Notes: generated by a model from the letters alone, not told the origin. DNA of 64,000 nt from Chelydra serpentina (GCA_037349315.1 JBAIAC010000023.1:38489501-38553500), one strand, 5' to 3'. Numbered from the stretch's first letter, positions 32,012-45,100 are shown. Translations and numbers: made by a program.

Positions 32012-34960
32012 AGTAGGAGGGACAATTCCTCATCAACTCTTATGCATGTTGAAGGTCAACTAACCAGCATTGAGAGAAATGGGAAGAGGCATGAATATTA
32101 GTGGGATGAGAGGCAGTATCTATAGTGGAGATTCATTCTATTTGGCATATTTCTTGGCTTTGCTCTGTGCTTTTTTTCAGGCAAATTGCTTCTCATAAGT
32201 AGCATGTATTATATATAGTCTTGTAGGAAAAAATCCCTAGCATGATGCTCAATTTAGAGAATACAGTTCTAGTCTTTCTTGCATTCATTTTTAAAATAAC
32301 CACAGTTTCTAGCATGGTTCCAGTGCTTTTGCTTTGTGTAGTCAAAATTAACAGTGCTTTCTGCATGTTGGATAACTACAGCTTCATAAGACCACAACAG
32401 AAAGGTCCTTGTATTTTAGGCAGCAGTTTCTTGCTAATGCCCATTTTAATTTGCTTTCACTTGTGCCATAAGAACATAGAACATGTCTTTTGCTTGGGTG
32501 TCAATATACCTTTGTGCATCAACTAAGACTCTTGATTTTGTTTAATGCATCTATCAAGTGAATGTTATTTTCAATGTATTATGGATGTCTGTCTCTCTAC
32601 AAATATTTGGGTGTAAATTGTATGAAATATTCAAAAAGACTGAAGTGTGCCTGTCTGTTGTCTAGGTAAAATACGAAGATGCTGGAACTTTTATAATGCA
32701 CTCAGTCTCAGTATGTGAAATGCTATAGGTCTGCGATTTGACATTTTGAAAGAATAAAAGATGCACAAAAATAAATGTTTTAACTTGCAACAAAGATTAA
32801 GGGCCAAACCTTCATCCCAGCCTTATACAGCCCTCCACTTTTGCAGCAACAAAACAATTAAAAGCACAGTTTTGTTAATTTAGTATTTGATTGTCTAAGT
32901 CTGGGATGGTGCCTGTAAATCAGGACTAGGACATCCATGTGACTTACATTGAAGGAATGAATGTACATCCTTCAAAATAGGGGAAATAGGAGAGGAAAGT
33001 GACACATGCAAAGGTAATGAGTGCTATATTTTAAACAAATAATTGCGACTATTAACACTTAAAAACCTGAGAAATCTCAGTTGCAGACTCTCTGGTTCAT
33101 CTGCCAGGGTGAGTGACATCACCACAAAGAGAAATTTGAAATAATTCCATTCTTTTCTGTTATTACCATGTGATGGTACTTGTAATACGACTCACTCTAG
33201 CAGAAATACCAAGACGTCTGCAACTCAGATTTCTGAATACGATAGGGAGTTAATCTTGTTGAAATTCAGCACAAAATTAACTTTTGAAGAAGATAAGTTG
33301 GCACTTTCTAGCCTTTTTTTTTTTTTTTTTTAACAAAGTTTTTGTTTAGGAATGTCCCTGTGTTTTGAATGTGGTGTCAAAAGTTCAAAGTAAGTTAGTA
33401 TATATGGTCCATATGAGTAGCGCAGGCATCAGCAGGTTTTAAGAATTCTTCTAGGTAGCTTCTCTCCTATAGACTTCACCCTGTACATGAAAGTTGTGTG
33501 GGCATTATAGTTGGGTAGCAAATTAAGGTTGTGTACAGTAGAAGAGGAATCTAAGGGACAGGAAAGACTTTTATCCACACAGAATGCTAATGTGTGAAGT
33601 TTTAAATCCAGGAATTAAATGTTAACACTTTTTATTCATGTGGATAAAGCTCTGGCCTTCCATCACTATCTCCATGCGCTTCTGCCCTTTCTTAAAGCCC
33701 TCCATTTCAAGACTACAAGAGTATGCCTCTATGGCCTCAGGTTTTCATGACCTGAAACCCTACTGTTTCTCTGACTCCTGTCTCATCCTGGTTTTCCTCT
33801 TCACCATCATTTCTGGCTCTGGTCAGTAGCTGCTGCAGCAAAGCCTTGGGCCAGGAGCAGGTCAATTTCTATTAAATTTGTATTGTAAATATTGTTGTAT
33901 ATATGTTGTAATTCCACTGTTAGACCAGCCTTTTCCTCACCCTCACCCCCCCCCCCCCCCCCCGCACACACACTAAGGGGCACCAAGGCATCTCTTCTTA
34001 GCATTACAAACTTAGATTGTATGCTCTTTGGTGGCAGCGACAATCTTTTTTTTTTTTTTTTTTTTTGTACGGGGCCTACCGCAGTTGGTCCCTGATCCAT
34101 GACTGGGCCCCTTATGGGCTGCCACAATACAGATAACAAAAATTATTTGGTGTTTGTAGACCAAGTCATTTTGGAGGTACAACTGAGCAAAACGTTTAGG
34201 AAAATGTTTTGTGTTTTTGTTTTAGTGCCAGGAAGACTTTTGAAATGCCAAACTTCAAAATGCCTTTTCTAAATTTTGCACAACTTTCTAGAAAAACTAA
34301 CCAAGGATGAGATGTGGCATTTGAAATTTCAGGGGAATCAGTCTCTTGTTGGGGTGACTAGGAGAAGGTAAAAATGGGGCTCATAATGGGAAGCTACTTT
34401 AAAGCTTAATTGTAGTGTATCAATAACCATCTTATAATCTATTTTAGCTATTTACATAGCCTCGATTATATTAGTATCTAGGAGCCAGCTTCAGCAAAGC
34501 GCCACTTTAAGCACATACTTAAATCCATGTCTTTTTAGCAGAACACATAAGCATATGCTTCAATGAGATACAAGTGCTTTGTTGAACTAAAACCAGCAGG
34601 TGTCATTTGGCATACAGAAGACCCAACAAAATGGGAAAAGAATTGGAAAGACCCTTTGGACAAAAGCGCTAGTTTTAGACCTTTATTTGTGGGAGGAAGG
34701 GGTCAGAATCGAAAATTACTCCTCTACATTCTTTGTAAGCCTTTAATTTGCTGATAAACTATACTCTGTGGTAACGTTGATGTGCATTAATAAATAATTT
34801 GTCATTTGTTTTTGAGAAAGTGGTCATCTCTTCCCGCATAAGCAAATGTACGCTGTTCTATCAAGAACAAGTCAGTAGATGAAAGATTGGTTAAAGATGA
34901 CTGTTTTGAATCAAACTGAGTGGTGTTTTATGAGATGTATTTGCTTTTCTGTCCTTCTAG
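32012..34960. other. ATP11B intron between candidate tail exons
   Basis: AT-rich intron. It contains an AATAAA near 32751 that could serve tail 1, a T run near 33317, a C run at 33946-33963, a dispersed repeat at about 33990-34142 and a degenerate palindromic repeat at about 34485-34590 (CAGCAAAGCGCCACTTTAAG, later AAGTGCTTTGTTGAAC). No other exon seen. Confidence 0.6.
33990..34142 (+). mobile_element. Dispersed SINE/LINE-tail repeat, second copy
   Basis: TTAGATTGTATGCTCTTTGG, then a T run (34048-34066), then ACGGGGCCTACCGCAGTTGG and GATCCATGACTGGGCCCCTT, ending CACAATACAGATAACAAA. Same family as 16025-16138. Confidence 0.65.
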
Positions 34961-35086
34961 ATGGAAGAGGATAAGGGTTCAGTCAGCTCAGAATATGACT
35001 TTGCTGAAAGCAGGCACAGAGGGGAGGACAATAGGCAACTGCTAGCTGATCCATCTAGCCAGCAGGACAGTTCTTGCGTTCACTAG
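34961..35086 (+). CDS. ATP11B: Putative alternative ATP11B C-tail exon 2 with dileucine
   Basis: Seen: an acceptor (GCTTTTCTGTCCTTCTAG) and an open segment read in the phase left by the TM10 exon: MEEDKGSVSSEYDFAESRHR, GEDNRQLLADPSSQQDSSCV, H, stop at 35084-35086. It is acidic and contains DNRQLL, a match to the [DE]xxxL[LI] adaptor-binding sorting signal. A GT follows the stop directly (CACTAG|GTAGTA). Inference: it could be a terminal exon that changes where the flippase sits in the endosome-plasma membrane route. Chance open reading of 41 codons with good composition is possible. Confidence 0.5.
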   Translation: MEEDKGSVSSEYDFAESRHRGEDNRQLLADPSSQQDSSCVH

Positions 35087-36792
35087 GTAGTACTCCCACT
35101 GTACCCTTATGTATAGTCAGTCATGGAATCATCTTTGAAATTCCCATACTTGTGATATTTACAAGGACACTTACATGATGGCATGTTTTTTGTTTGGGCT
35201 TAACAGATTGAATCACTAATTGTAATACATAGTATTTCATTTTTTTTCTTGATTCATTCCATTAAAGTTACCCATTCCCCTGGAAAACATTTGCATTACA
35301 ATGATTTAAGATCCTTAGCCCTAAACCACACCTTTTGTAAACTTCTTTGCAGCCCAAAGATTAGTGTTCTCAGTTTTTTCTCTGTATATGTCGATCTTTA
35401 AGCAGTGGCTCTTCCTACCAGTTGCAGCCCAGTCGGGGATTCACTTAGGATTGCCAGACACTTTTTTGTTTTAAAACTATCTGTGCTCAGTACTGTCCAC
35501 CTCACCACATTCTGTATTGTCGTCTTACCTGTTTTTGTCAGGCCTTAGTTTGGTGTAACATACAACTATGATCAAATCTGTGCACAGATCTAAAATTAGA
35601 GAGGAAGGCTAGAGGAGATGCAGGCAGTGAGGGGAGACTCTGTGTTAAAGTTAAAATCCTTCATTCAGGAAAGGGATATAAAGAGAGTGGATCCTAAACC
35701 AGGCAGCCAGTGCCATTATGTTGAGTTTATTTTACTTTTGTCTCCTTTACACTCTCCTAATATTACTTTTGATGTTACTAAGAGCTAGTTGGTATAGCTG
35801 ACATAAGGAAAGTGTGGATTTGGGATTGCAAAGGGATCTCTGATGTTCACAGTTTGCTCTGGAAGTACTTCTTGTAATGCTTCCACTCAGTTTTTAGTCT
35901 TTAAAGTGGGAGGTCTGTGGATTTAAAATAGCAAATATTAATGCTTCACATTTATCTACGTACCAGATTCTGTAAGGTCACTATTTTCAAATAGGTGGTA
36001 TTAACCCTTTTGAGTCATGGTAAAACATTGACTCCTTATTAAGCCACTATTGTATTGCACAGAAACTGAAGACAAAATTGATTTTTAAGCTCATTAGAAA
36101 TCATATATTTTCATCTTAAATAGATGGATTTTTTTTTTGTATTTTTGCCTGTTTTATTTTTCCAAAATCCCCCCTTTGCATTGTAGTCCCTGCTTTTGTA
36201 TGTTTTATACGCAGTTCAGAAATAAATGGTGCATTATACATTAAAGATTGCACAGACAGAGCATAGGATTCTGTCATTGAGGGAGACAAAGATAGTTTTA
36301 TGCACCTTTTATACGACCCTTCCTCCCAAATTCTGGTGCCAACTGTTTCATCCCACAGGTGCAAATTTGTGCAGCCTCTTGGCTACTCCCTCTGAGTCAG
36401 CTTGTTGCATTCTCCAATGTTCCCCAGTCAGTATGCCAGCTAGGGATTATTAGAGCGCATTTGCACGCTGACTGCTTCCCCAACATACACCCTCTGCCAG
36501 GGGCTAAGGAGGCCATATCTCTGGCTCTGCACCATCTGGGTATTCCCTTAGCTGATTGGTGAAGTCAGCTTTATGGCCCCAGAATACTGCAAGGGCCAGG
36601 TTCTGTTTCATACAGTATGTATTAAGGGAAAAATCAATTCTGTATATAAAAATCAAGATTCTATAATGTGAAGTTGGCTCACCACTGACCCAAAATTAGG
36701 TGTTGTATGAATCTACTGCTAATAAAAGACCTGTTTCCGGAGAGACTGAGACAGAAATATAGGTACATATGCCTCCATGAGTGTAGTGAGAA
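35087..36792. other. ATP11B intron before hAT element
   Basis: AT-rich. ATTAAA near 35263 and AATAAA near 36221 could be poly(A) signals for tail 2. The 8-bp AGTGAGAA at 36785-36792 is the left target duplication of the next element. Confidence 0.55.
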
Positions 36793-39700
36793 CAGGTCTG
36801 GCCTTACCATGAGGCGAACTGAGGCGGCCACCTCAGGTGCCAAACTAGGGGGGCGGGAGCGCCACTAGGACCTGGAGTGTAGAAAATTGTGTCTGCTGCT
36901 GGTGCATATGTATTCTCTCTGCTCTAGATGCACAGAGATGGAGTGCTGTGCTGGAGAAAGGAGGGCACAAGAGACGTAACAGGCAGGCAGGAGAAAAGAT
37001 GAGAGGGAATAATTGAAAGCAGCAGGAGCTGCAGGGAGAGAGAAGAGGAGGAGCCTCTTATGTACCTCTCTAGCACCCCGAGGAGCCTGGACTGATTAAC
37101 ACCAGCTTCTCCGGGAGCTTCCTATTTCCTGCTGCTTCCCTGAACCCACTTGAGGAGAACAGGCAGTCAACTGAAGTAGTAGGAGCCAGTTAGGCCCTTA
37201 AGACGCTGATATCTTCCCTCAGTCAGGCCCTGCTACCAGCCTGCTTATTTGTCCACTTCAGGTGAGTGTTGAGAGCCACTATAGCTGGCACAGAACAGCA
37301 GTCATGAGTGAAAGAAGAAAACGCCCCTCTGGGGCAGCATTCAGAAAAAGAAAGAAAGCAAAGGAAGCTTTTCTATCTAAGTAGGAAGAAACTCTCCTGA
37401 GATACATAGGCATAAATGTTCACGGTGAGCCTTCCAGCCCCAGTGAGGATGTGAGTGGTGAGGAGATGCCTGATCTTCCAGTTAGTCAGAGTGCAAGTGA
37501 CCTGGCAGCTACTGCAGCATCCATATCTCCATCTCAAATGGATGTAACCATGCACATTCCTGAAGAAAAGTGTAGATCAGAGAAGAGTGTGGTGGAGGCG
37601 CAAGAAACAGCTGCTGCTGAGTTTAGTTCCTTAAGTCTAGATGATCAAGGACTGTGGACCCACTTGAGCGGTAGCCTGAAGGACTTCCTTGTACTGCATG
37701 GGCCACAGCAAGTGAAAAACTTCATGTTCCCCAAAGACAATGAAAATAGAAGTTTCCATCCAACACATTAGTGGCGTGAAATCCCCAATGGTGACAAAGT
37801 GGAGAGGCCATGGCTTGTGTACTCAGAAACCCAGAATGCTGCATACTGTTTTTGCTGCAAACTCTTCCAGTCTAATGTTCCAGCCACATTGGGTTCTACA
37901 GGAACAAAGAACTGCAAAAATCTGGCTAGAAATCTGGCATGCCATGAGAAGGCAGCAAATCACCAGAGAGCATTCCATAGGTGGAAAGAGCTTGAGATGA
38001 GACTAAGGTTAAAGGCCACCATAGATGATCAGCATGAAGAGAAGATTGCATCAAAGTCTCTTTACTGGCAAAATGTTGTGAAAAAGCTCATTGCCATTGG
38101 GAGACTGCTTGCTACCCAAAACCTAGCACTGCGTGGCACTTCAGATCAGCTGTATGTGCCAAACAATGGAAACTTCCTTAAAATTGTGGAGCTGATGGCT
38201 GAGTTTGATGCTGTACTCCAGGAGCATCTAAGAAGAGTCACCACCCAAGAAATGTACACACACCACTACCTTGGAAAAAGAATTCAAAATGAGATCATAC
38301 AATTACTGGCAACAAAAGTCAAACAGAAGATTGTGGCAGATCTGAAGTCAGCAAGATATTACTCTGTTATTCTGCACTGCACACCTGACGTCAGCCATAC
38401 GGAACAAATGACTTTAATGGTGGTAACAACAACAGAACCTAGTGAAAATGTCCCTGCAATGGTGACTGTCAGAGAGCATTTTCTAGACTTTATTGACATT
38501 GATGATACAGGAGCTGGTAGACAAATGTGCTTCTCAAAAAGCTAGAAGATATGGGAATTGTGATAGCTGACATGAGAGGTCAGGGCTACGATAACGGTGC
38601 CAACATGAGAGGAAAGCACAGAGGAGTGCAGACACGGATCCGAGTGTTAAACCCTCAAGCTTTTTTTGTCCCATGCAGTTCTCATTCATTCAACTTGGTG
38701 GTCAGTGATGCAGCATCAGGTTCTAGTGAGGCTACTGAATTTTTTAATGTAATTCAAAGCATCTATGTATTTTTCTCTGCATCAACTCATCGATGGCAAA
38801 TTTTGAAGCAACATCTGGGAACATCCTCTCTGACACTGAAACCACACCATGGGAAAGTCGAGTAGAGAGGATAAAGCCTATCAAACACTTAATTGAGAAA
38901 ATAGATGATGCCATAGTTGCCATTATGGAGGATAATGCTATGACAGGAACTGTTTGTGGGAGAACAGTGGCAGAGGGAAATGAAATCACGAGAAACATAA
39001 ATAACTTCAAATTTCTGTATGGCTTAGTGTTGTGGCCAGACATACTGTTTGAAATAAATGTTGTAAGCAAGAGACTCCAAGGTGTTGACCTTGATATATC
39101 TGGAGCAATGGAACAACTGGACAAAGCAAAGTCATACCTATAGTCTTACCAGTCAGATGAGGAATTTCAAAACGTCCTGAAGAGTGCACAGAAGTTGGCA
39201 GAGGAACTTCACACTGAAGCTATTTTCCCACCCATTCAAGAATATAAAAGTCACTGAAGAAGAAGACATTTTGATTACGAGGCACGGAGTATTCCCATAA
39301 GAGGACCCCAAACAACAATTCAAAGTTGAATTCTCTAACCAGGTGCTAGATTGTGCAACACGGTCAGTTGAAGAACCGTTTCATGCAGCTCAAGGAACAC
39401 AGCAGTATATTTGGGATGTTGTATGATATTCCAAAACTTCTCCATTATACCTGAAGAAGACCTACACCCGTAGTGCAGGGCACTAGAGACAGTGTTGACA
39501 CATGATGACATGCACAATATTGATGCGAGTGATTTAGGTGACGAACTGAAAGCCCTTTCAAGATACATTTCAGCAGGATCAACTCCAAAGGTTGTTCTAG
39601 AATATATGTGCACAAATAAAATGACCACCCTCTTTCCAAATGCTTTTGTTGTTCTGCGCAAACTTCTAACACTTCCTGTAACAGTTGCCAGTGGAGAATG

Positions 39701-40145
39701 CAGCTTCTCCAAGCTGAGGTTAATAACACATCTACACTCGAGACACGGGAGAGGCTGGTCAGCCTTGCAACCATCTCAGTAGAGCATGAGCTGGCCCAGA
39801 CTGTGGACCTTCAGGAAGCAGTTCAAATCTTTGCAACCAAGAAGGCACGGAAAGCACCACTTTGATTATTTAAACAGATAAAAATGCCAGTGTTTACTAT
39901 GCAGACAAGAAAAGTTACATATGCTGTTCAGGCGTTTGAAAGTTAAGTGTTCCGTACAATTTTTGAACAAGGCATTTAAAGTTGTTCTCTTTTATTGGGG
40001 TAGGTAGCAGAGCAGTACCATGAGAGGAGTAGAACAGGAAGAAGGCAGAATTGAGACCTTTCAAAGTTTTGGCCCAAGCAAGGGAGCATGGGGACATCAT
40101 TTGAGCTCCCCGTGTCAGGTGCCAAAATGTTGTGGGCCGGTCCTG
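36793..40145 (+). mobile_element. hAT transposon with ZMYM1-like transposase, dead
   Basis: The ends are CAGGTCTGGCC and GGCCGGTCCTG (inverted, two mismatches in 11). Identical 8-bp direct repeats AGTGAGAA flank it at 36785-36792 and 40146-40153, the hAT signature. The length is 3353 bp and the inside carries a broken transposase. Inserted in the sense direction in the long ATP11B intron. Confidence 0.93.
37304..39870 (+). pseudogene. hAT transposase (TTF/DUF4371 type) pseudogene
   Basis: It starts MSERRKRPSGAAFRKRKKAK and stops after 26 codons (TAG 37382). The same frame then reads to 37771; further open pieces are 37799-38545, 38527-38865, 38793-39143 and 39492-39782. Domains in order: a TTF-type zinc region (ERPWLVYSETQ to YCFCCKLF), the DUF4371-type catalytic part (SARYYSVILHCTPDVSHTEQ, ADMRGQGYDNGANMRGKHRG, PCSSHSFNLVV, FFSASTHRWQIL) and the C-terminal dimerisation block (TLPVTVASGECSFSKLRLI). 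At codon 38375-38377 His stands where relatives have the first catalytic Asp (ILDxTPDxSH). At least four frame breaks. It resembles ZMYM1-like predicted proteins, which derive from the same transposase family. Confidence 0.88.
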
Positions 40146-40153
40146 AGTGAGAA

Positions 40154-41921
40154 AAGGGACATGTATCCTGCATTAATAAGTAATAATGGAGCTCTTTCAT
40201 GGGTGATCATGATCAGATAGTATATAATGTTTTCCAATAATTTCTATTGGAGAAAGACAATTTGCTGTTAACTTTGACACAATTATAAGTAGAAATCTCA
40301 GATCTTAATCTCTTCCATGAGACTTTTTACAGCCCCTCTCCTGTGATTTACTGAAGCACCTTCTGAGAGGTTCTCTGTCCTCAACTCCTGCTAACTTCTG
40401 TTATTCTATATCTAAAGTGAGCAGCATAAATTTGTAAATATTTGAATGTCCTCTTTGAAATTTTTGGAGCCTCAAAATAACTGATACATATCGTCCAGTC
40501 AGGAGGTACGCTTCTGTACATAATTATCTCATTGCATTGCATCTGTAATGTTAAGTGACTAATCTAGTTTAATGTGTTTTTTCCCCCTCGCTGAATTACT
40601 ATAACTGCTTAACAAATGGTTTAATTTGAGTTATGTAGGTAGCTTCCCCTATCACCACCCTCAGTAGATTTGTATGCCCTTTTAGAAGGGAGGTAAGCAG
40701 AAATGAATTCAAAATATTCTCTCTCCAGTTTTTCTGTAGTGCTAAATATTTGGAATTTTGTGTGTGCTGCAGTGGAAAAATACTCGAAAGAAGTGTAGTA
40801 TGAAGGAACTTGTTAATAGGTGATTTGTAATAAAAACATCTTCCTAAACTCTCAGTGTAACCTCTTTCAGTTTATTCTAGTCTGTTTTACACATACTAAT
40901 AAACTTTGTCGTGTTCATTCATATTTATACTAACATTCAACTTTTCCTTATTCTAGCATGGATATGACTGATGGTTCTTAATGTTAATTCTGTGTTTAAA
41001 TTTAGATAAAAATCTGTAGACAACCTTTCCCCGCCTCCCCCCCCCCCCCCCCCCCCCCCAAAGTGAGACATTTATTCAACTCCGTATCAAAGCTTTAATA
41101 ATGGCATTCCCAAATTCCAATCTATATACTGGATTTTGTAAAGGGAGGCTTATCTGGCATCATAAATGGTAACCTGGGATAACATTTCAGAGCTATGTAA
41201 GTAAGACAAGAAGGGTAGCTAGAAAAATTTACTCCTAACTTTTTTGCTCATGATTTAATGTTAGCCTAAAATAGTGAGTCTATTGCTAGTCATGGAACCG
41301 GACTTCCTTCAGAAAACTGCCTTCTGCAGTTTTTTGAATTGTTAAAACTATTACTTTTAGGCAGGTTGCCACATCCCCAGTCTCACTATTCTAAAGCCTT
41401 TTTTTTTATGATGATTATTTTTGGGTGTGGGCTGGTATATTTTGAATGGGGACAGATCTTGAGCTAGTGTAAATTGTCATAGTTCCATTGACGTCAATGT
41501 GGCTATGACAATTTCTACTAACTGATTATCTGCCCCTATAAGCATATTACAGGTAGAGCACTATAGCAGATGATCTGCCAGCCAGGTTACTTACAACAGT
41601 AGTGGGAACTGGACATATTTTTATTTGCTGGATGCTTGTGTGGGGTCAATGTTAAACAATCGTCATTTGTTCAATAAGCCATTTATTCAAACCTTGGCCG
41701 CACCAAAGAGCATCTAGATCTCCATCTGTATGATTCACATGGAGAAAGCAAATGCTCTTCTTAATAAGGTATCCTAATGATTTTCCTATAAAATAGAAAC
41801 ATATTCTATTAACACTATTGAAATTTAAAAACTGGCCTTATTTAAGCACTGCCTGTGATAGCAGGACACTTTTGTCACTAGAATCCACAAATACTAATTC
41901 TTCTCTCTCTTTTCACTCCAG
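40154..41921. other. ATP11B intron before C-tail exon
   Basis: AT-rich. It contains a run of 23 C (41037-41059) and a palindromic dispersed repeat at about 41464-41535. It ends in the acceptor CTTTTCACTCCAG. Confidence 0.6.
41471..41514. repeat. Palindromic repeat centred on TGACGTCA
   Basis: AAATTGTCATAG (41471-41482) and CTATGACAATTT (41503-41514) are exact reverse complements. The centre ATTGACGTCAAT (41487-41498) is itself a perfect palindrome containing the cAMP-response-element octamer. The surrounding GCTAGTGTAAATTG and CCATTGACGTCAATG resemble a dispersed palindromic repeat family of reptiles and birds. Confidence 0.85.
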
Positions 41922-42055
41922 CTTACTGAGACAGGTTCAAGTATCAACTGCTTGGACTCCATGTGCTGCTTCTCAGATGGGGAAACAGCATGCGCATCTG
42001 TTAGAAGAATGTTGGAACGACTAATGGGAAGATGTAGTCCAACCCGGGTCAACAG
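41922..42055 (+). CDS. ATP11B: ATP11B exon: conserved C-tail
   Basis: Acceptor TTTCACTCCAG, donor AACAG|GTGTGG. It reads LTETGSSINCLDSMCCFSDG, ETACASVRRMLERLMGRCSP and TRVN plus two bases of an Arg codon. It follows EKAQ of the TM10 exon and matches the ATP11B C-tail (LTETNAGIKCLDSMCCF in human as I recall). It is Cys-rich (CLDSMCCF), so palmitoylation is possible. If the donor is not used, reading continues to a stop at 42138-42140 and adds CGISLNSLCCRRFSYKLEPD and EPAAIDV. Confidence 0.94.
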
Positions 42056-42140
42056 GTGTGGAATTTCTCTCAATAGCCTTTGCTGCAGACGATTCTCCTA
42101 TAAACTGGAACCTGATGAGCCTGCAGCTATTGATGTCTAG
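42056..42140 (+). CDS. ATP11B: Read-through extension of the C-tail exon
   Basis: Without splicing at 42055/42056 the frame stays open for 27 more codons (RCGISLNSLCCRRFSYKLEP DEPAAIDV) to TAG at 42138-42140. It has another CC pair and a basic RRFSYK stretch. AATAAA near 43466 might end such an RNA. Length and composition do not prove use; this may be intron. Confidence 0.25.
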
Positions 42141-45100
42141 CAAACCAGTTGCAGGTTTTGCATAATTAAACAGGAAATGCTATTCTTTATAGGCTTTTTT
42201 GATCCTAAAAGATCCATTTCTTGCTTACTGGGAGTGCTTTTGTTAGAAAAAGGAAGAAAATGGTTTTTTCAAGAAACAGAACTCTCTTCAAACTTTGTGT
42301 TTGGTCTTTCTAGTATGAGATCTTGTGTTGTGTATATATGGTATTTTCTCTGGGTTTGTACATCCTTCCATTTAGAAAAGCAAACCTCACTGTGCTGATT
42401 GTTTTCCTGATCCAGCTTTTTGCCTTCACAAATCAAGCTTTATTTGTAAAGCCAAAAGGCTTTTCCTTTGATACTTAATGTATGTCCTCCGAATAGTCAT
42501 GGATTAGCTTGGGTTACTTCTAAAGATATACAAAAGGGTCGTATTTCCCCCAGACATAACTCCATCATTAAAAGGAAAGTCTTTAGATTTTTCATCCATT
42601 GGTGGTTACTAAAATTAAATATTTTTGTAATATAACTTTTATACTCTTTCTAGAAACCAGCTAATTTACAAAACAAAGCCTTCAAGTTGACTTAGTTTTA
42701 AGGATTTTTCTGTATCAAAAATGTCAGCAAAATCATGAGTGCCATTCAGAAATAAGTGCTAAATATCTTCTTGAATTACATACACTAAAACACATATTGG
42801 TGGAACATCAGACATAAGAATTATCAGAAATATTTTTGTAACAAGTAATGCTGACATCTTACAACAAACATAGCCGTGAAAGAAATTTAGAAAGTGATTT
42901 TGACATCTACTGAAGTGAACACTTTCACATTTCCCCATTTCAAAAAACTCAGAGAATTAGGTAACAAATGTGGAGGTATTTGGGGGTAAAAATAAAAAAC
43001 CTTTTGTACATCATAACCTATCTTTTGCTGAATGATATCATAGACCTCCATTATTCAAAAGCCAAACCTGGAAAAAAAATTGCACTTCTCACATTTACAT
43101 GGGGTTTCCTTAATATGTGAACAACTGTTTCTTTTCAAGTTAAAGGATGTGATATCATTCCTACAAAATAAAATCTTCTATGGGTAATTTATACTGACAC
43201 GCATTGTCAGTTCTGATTTTACCTTTAGGTGTTGACTTGGTATGTGGTACATTTCAGTTTTAAAATTCTTGTGTTAACACAGTGTCTGTGATTCTAATCA
43301 TCTTCTTTATTCTGGCTTGCTTATGAAATTTTGTTAGTTATTTCCATAAATCTAGGGTATAATTATGCAAAAATATCATATCCTGTATAAGAAGGAACTG
43401 TTTATGATCAAGTCATTTTTTTAATCAAAACTCTTGCTGTATAGTAAGCAGGCATGATGTGTAAAATAAACAGCTGAATAGGATTTTTAAACTACAAGAT
43501 GAGCATTTAATTGGTCTAAAACCAACATTCCTGTAGTGGCTGCTTTAGGTATATTTTCACGTATTGTTATCTTCTGTAACAAATGAAAACTATGTGTTGC
43601 AAATTAGAAACTTTTATTTTCCACGCTGCTTTCTTTGTTCTAATGTCACCTAATAAGTGATACTGCTTTTGTCCAAAAAATTGTTCGTGCAGGATCTCAT
43701 AAAGGTAGGTATAATTATTTTTTCATTCTGCTAGGCATCTAGATTTTTTACAATTTCCTCCCTCCTCCTTCGTTGGGATCTATTAATAATAAAAATAAAA
43801 AATCATATTTGACAGAATATAAAGCACTTTTTCAATATTGTTCTATTTCTCAGGTTACTTGTCTGTTACCGCTTGTCATCTTTTTTCCTAAGGACTGTAT
43901 CGTCTGAGTAATTTTAAAGCCTAAAAAAGAGTTGTTAAAGCATTAGAATTAACATTGCTTCAAACAAATGAATATGCAAAACAATCTAGGTGCTAGTCAA
44001 AGGGCTTTAGAAGTTCCATTGCTGCTGCTGCTCCAATTTTTATATTGAAATGGCTCTTCACAACCCTTTCAGTTTCACTTTGTGAAATTAACTAAAAAAG
44101 AATCTGCTTGCTTTATTTATTACATTTTTGTTTTCTGAGTGACTCCAGCTCCTTCCCTTCAGCGTTTCTTTTTTTAAATCTAGTCTAAAAGTGGTAGGAG
44201 GATATATTTACATTCTTCCCCTCTCTTCCCTTGCAATACGTGAAAGTTGCTGAATACTTTTGTTGAACATACTAATTATGTAAGTCACATAAAACAGTTA
44301 CCAGCTGTGAAATACTGAAGGTAAAATTAAGTACTTTTAATCCCAAAATATATTTACTTCTCAGTGTTAAGCTTCGATCAGGCTTGGGTACAAATGCAAT
44401 TTAGATTTTACTAACTAGTTACTGTCTTTTAGAAGATGCATGCAATCTCGAATATAATAGACTATTGTGTAATGTTACTGGTGGTGTGAACCAATTGGTC
44501 TGTTCCATCCCAAAGGCAGCTGCATATCATTGATGAATTAAGTGATACCTGTATATATGTAGTTTGTAAAAGTGCTTTGTAATCCTTTGTAATGAAAAGC
44601 ACGTTTCCAATTCTGTTGATATAGATAGCTTGTGTTTATATACAATATGTGCACCTAAAGTTCTGTCAAATATGATAATGGGATATGAAATTAGGCATGC
44701 TATCAAATTTTGGATGAGCCATTTCTTTTGATCTCAAGGTGTAGAAATGCTTGGAGTAGAGGGCAACCGGCATAGAGTACTGCAGTTTTATTGTTTGTTT
44801 TTTAAAATATAATCAAAATACATATTTCATTGTTTCATTCATTTAAAATAAAATTGAAATATTGCATGTTTCTTGCAAATTAGTAAAATGCATTTCTGAC
44901 TGTCTCTCTTCCATTAAACTGTCTGTCTACTCATCAGCCAATAGAATATTACAAATTCTGGATCACACATAAGTTCTTATGGTAGAACCCATTACTGAAT
45001 GATCTGGACCTGTCATTAACCAATACACTTGTCAAGGTACATGTGTGTACTATTTTTGGAGAAACAGCAGATTTCTGACAGAGGTGGGCTTTGGAGCATA

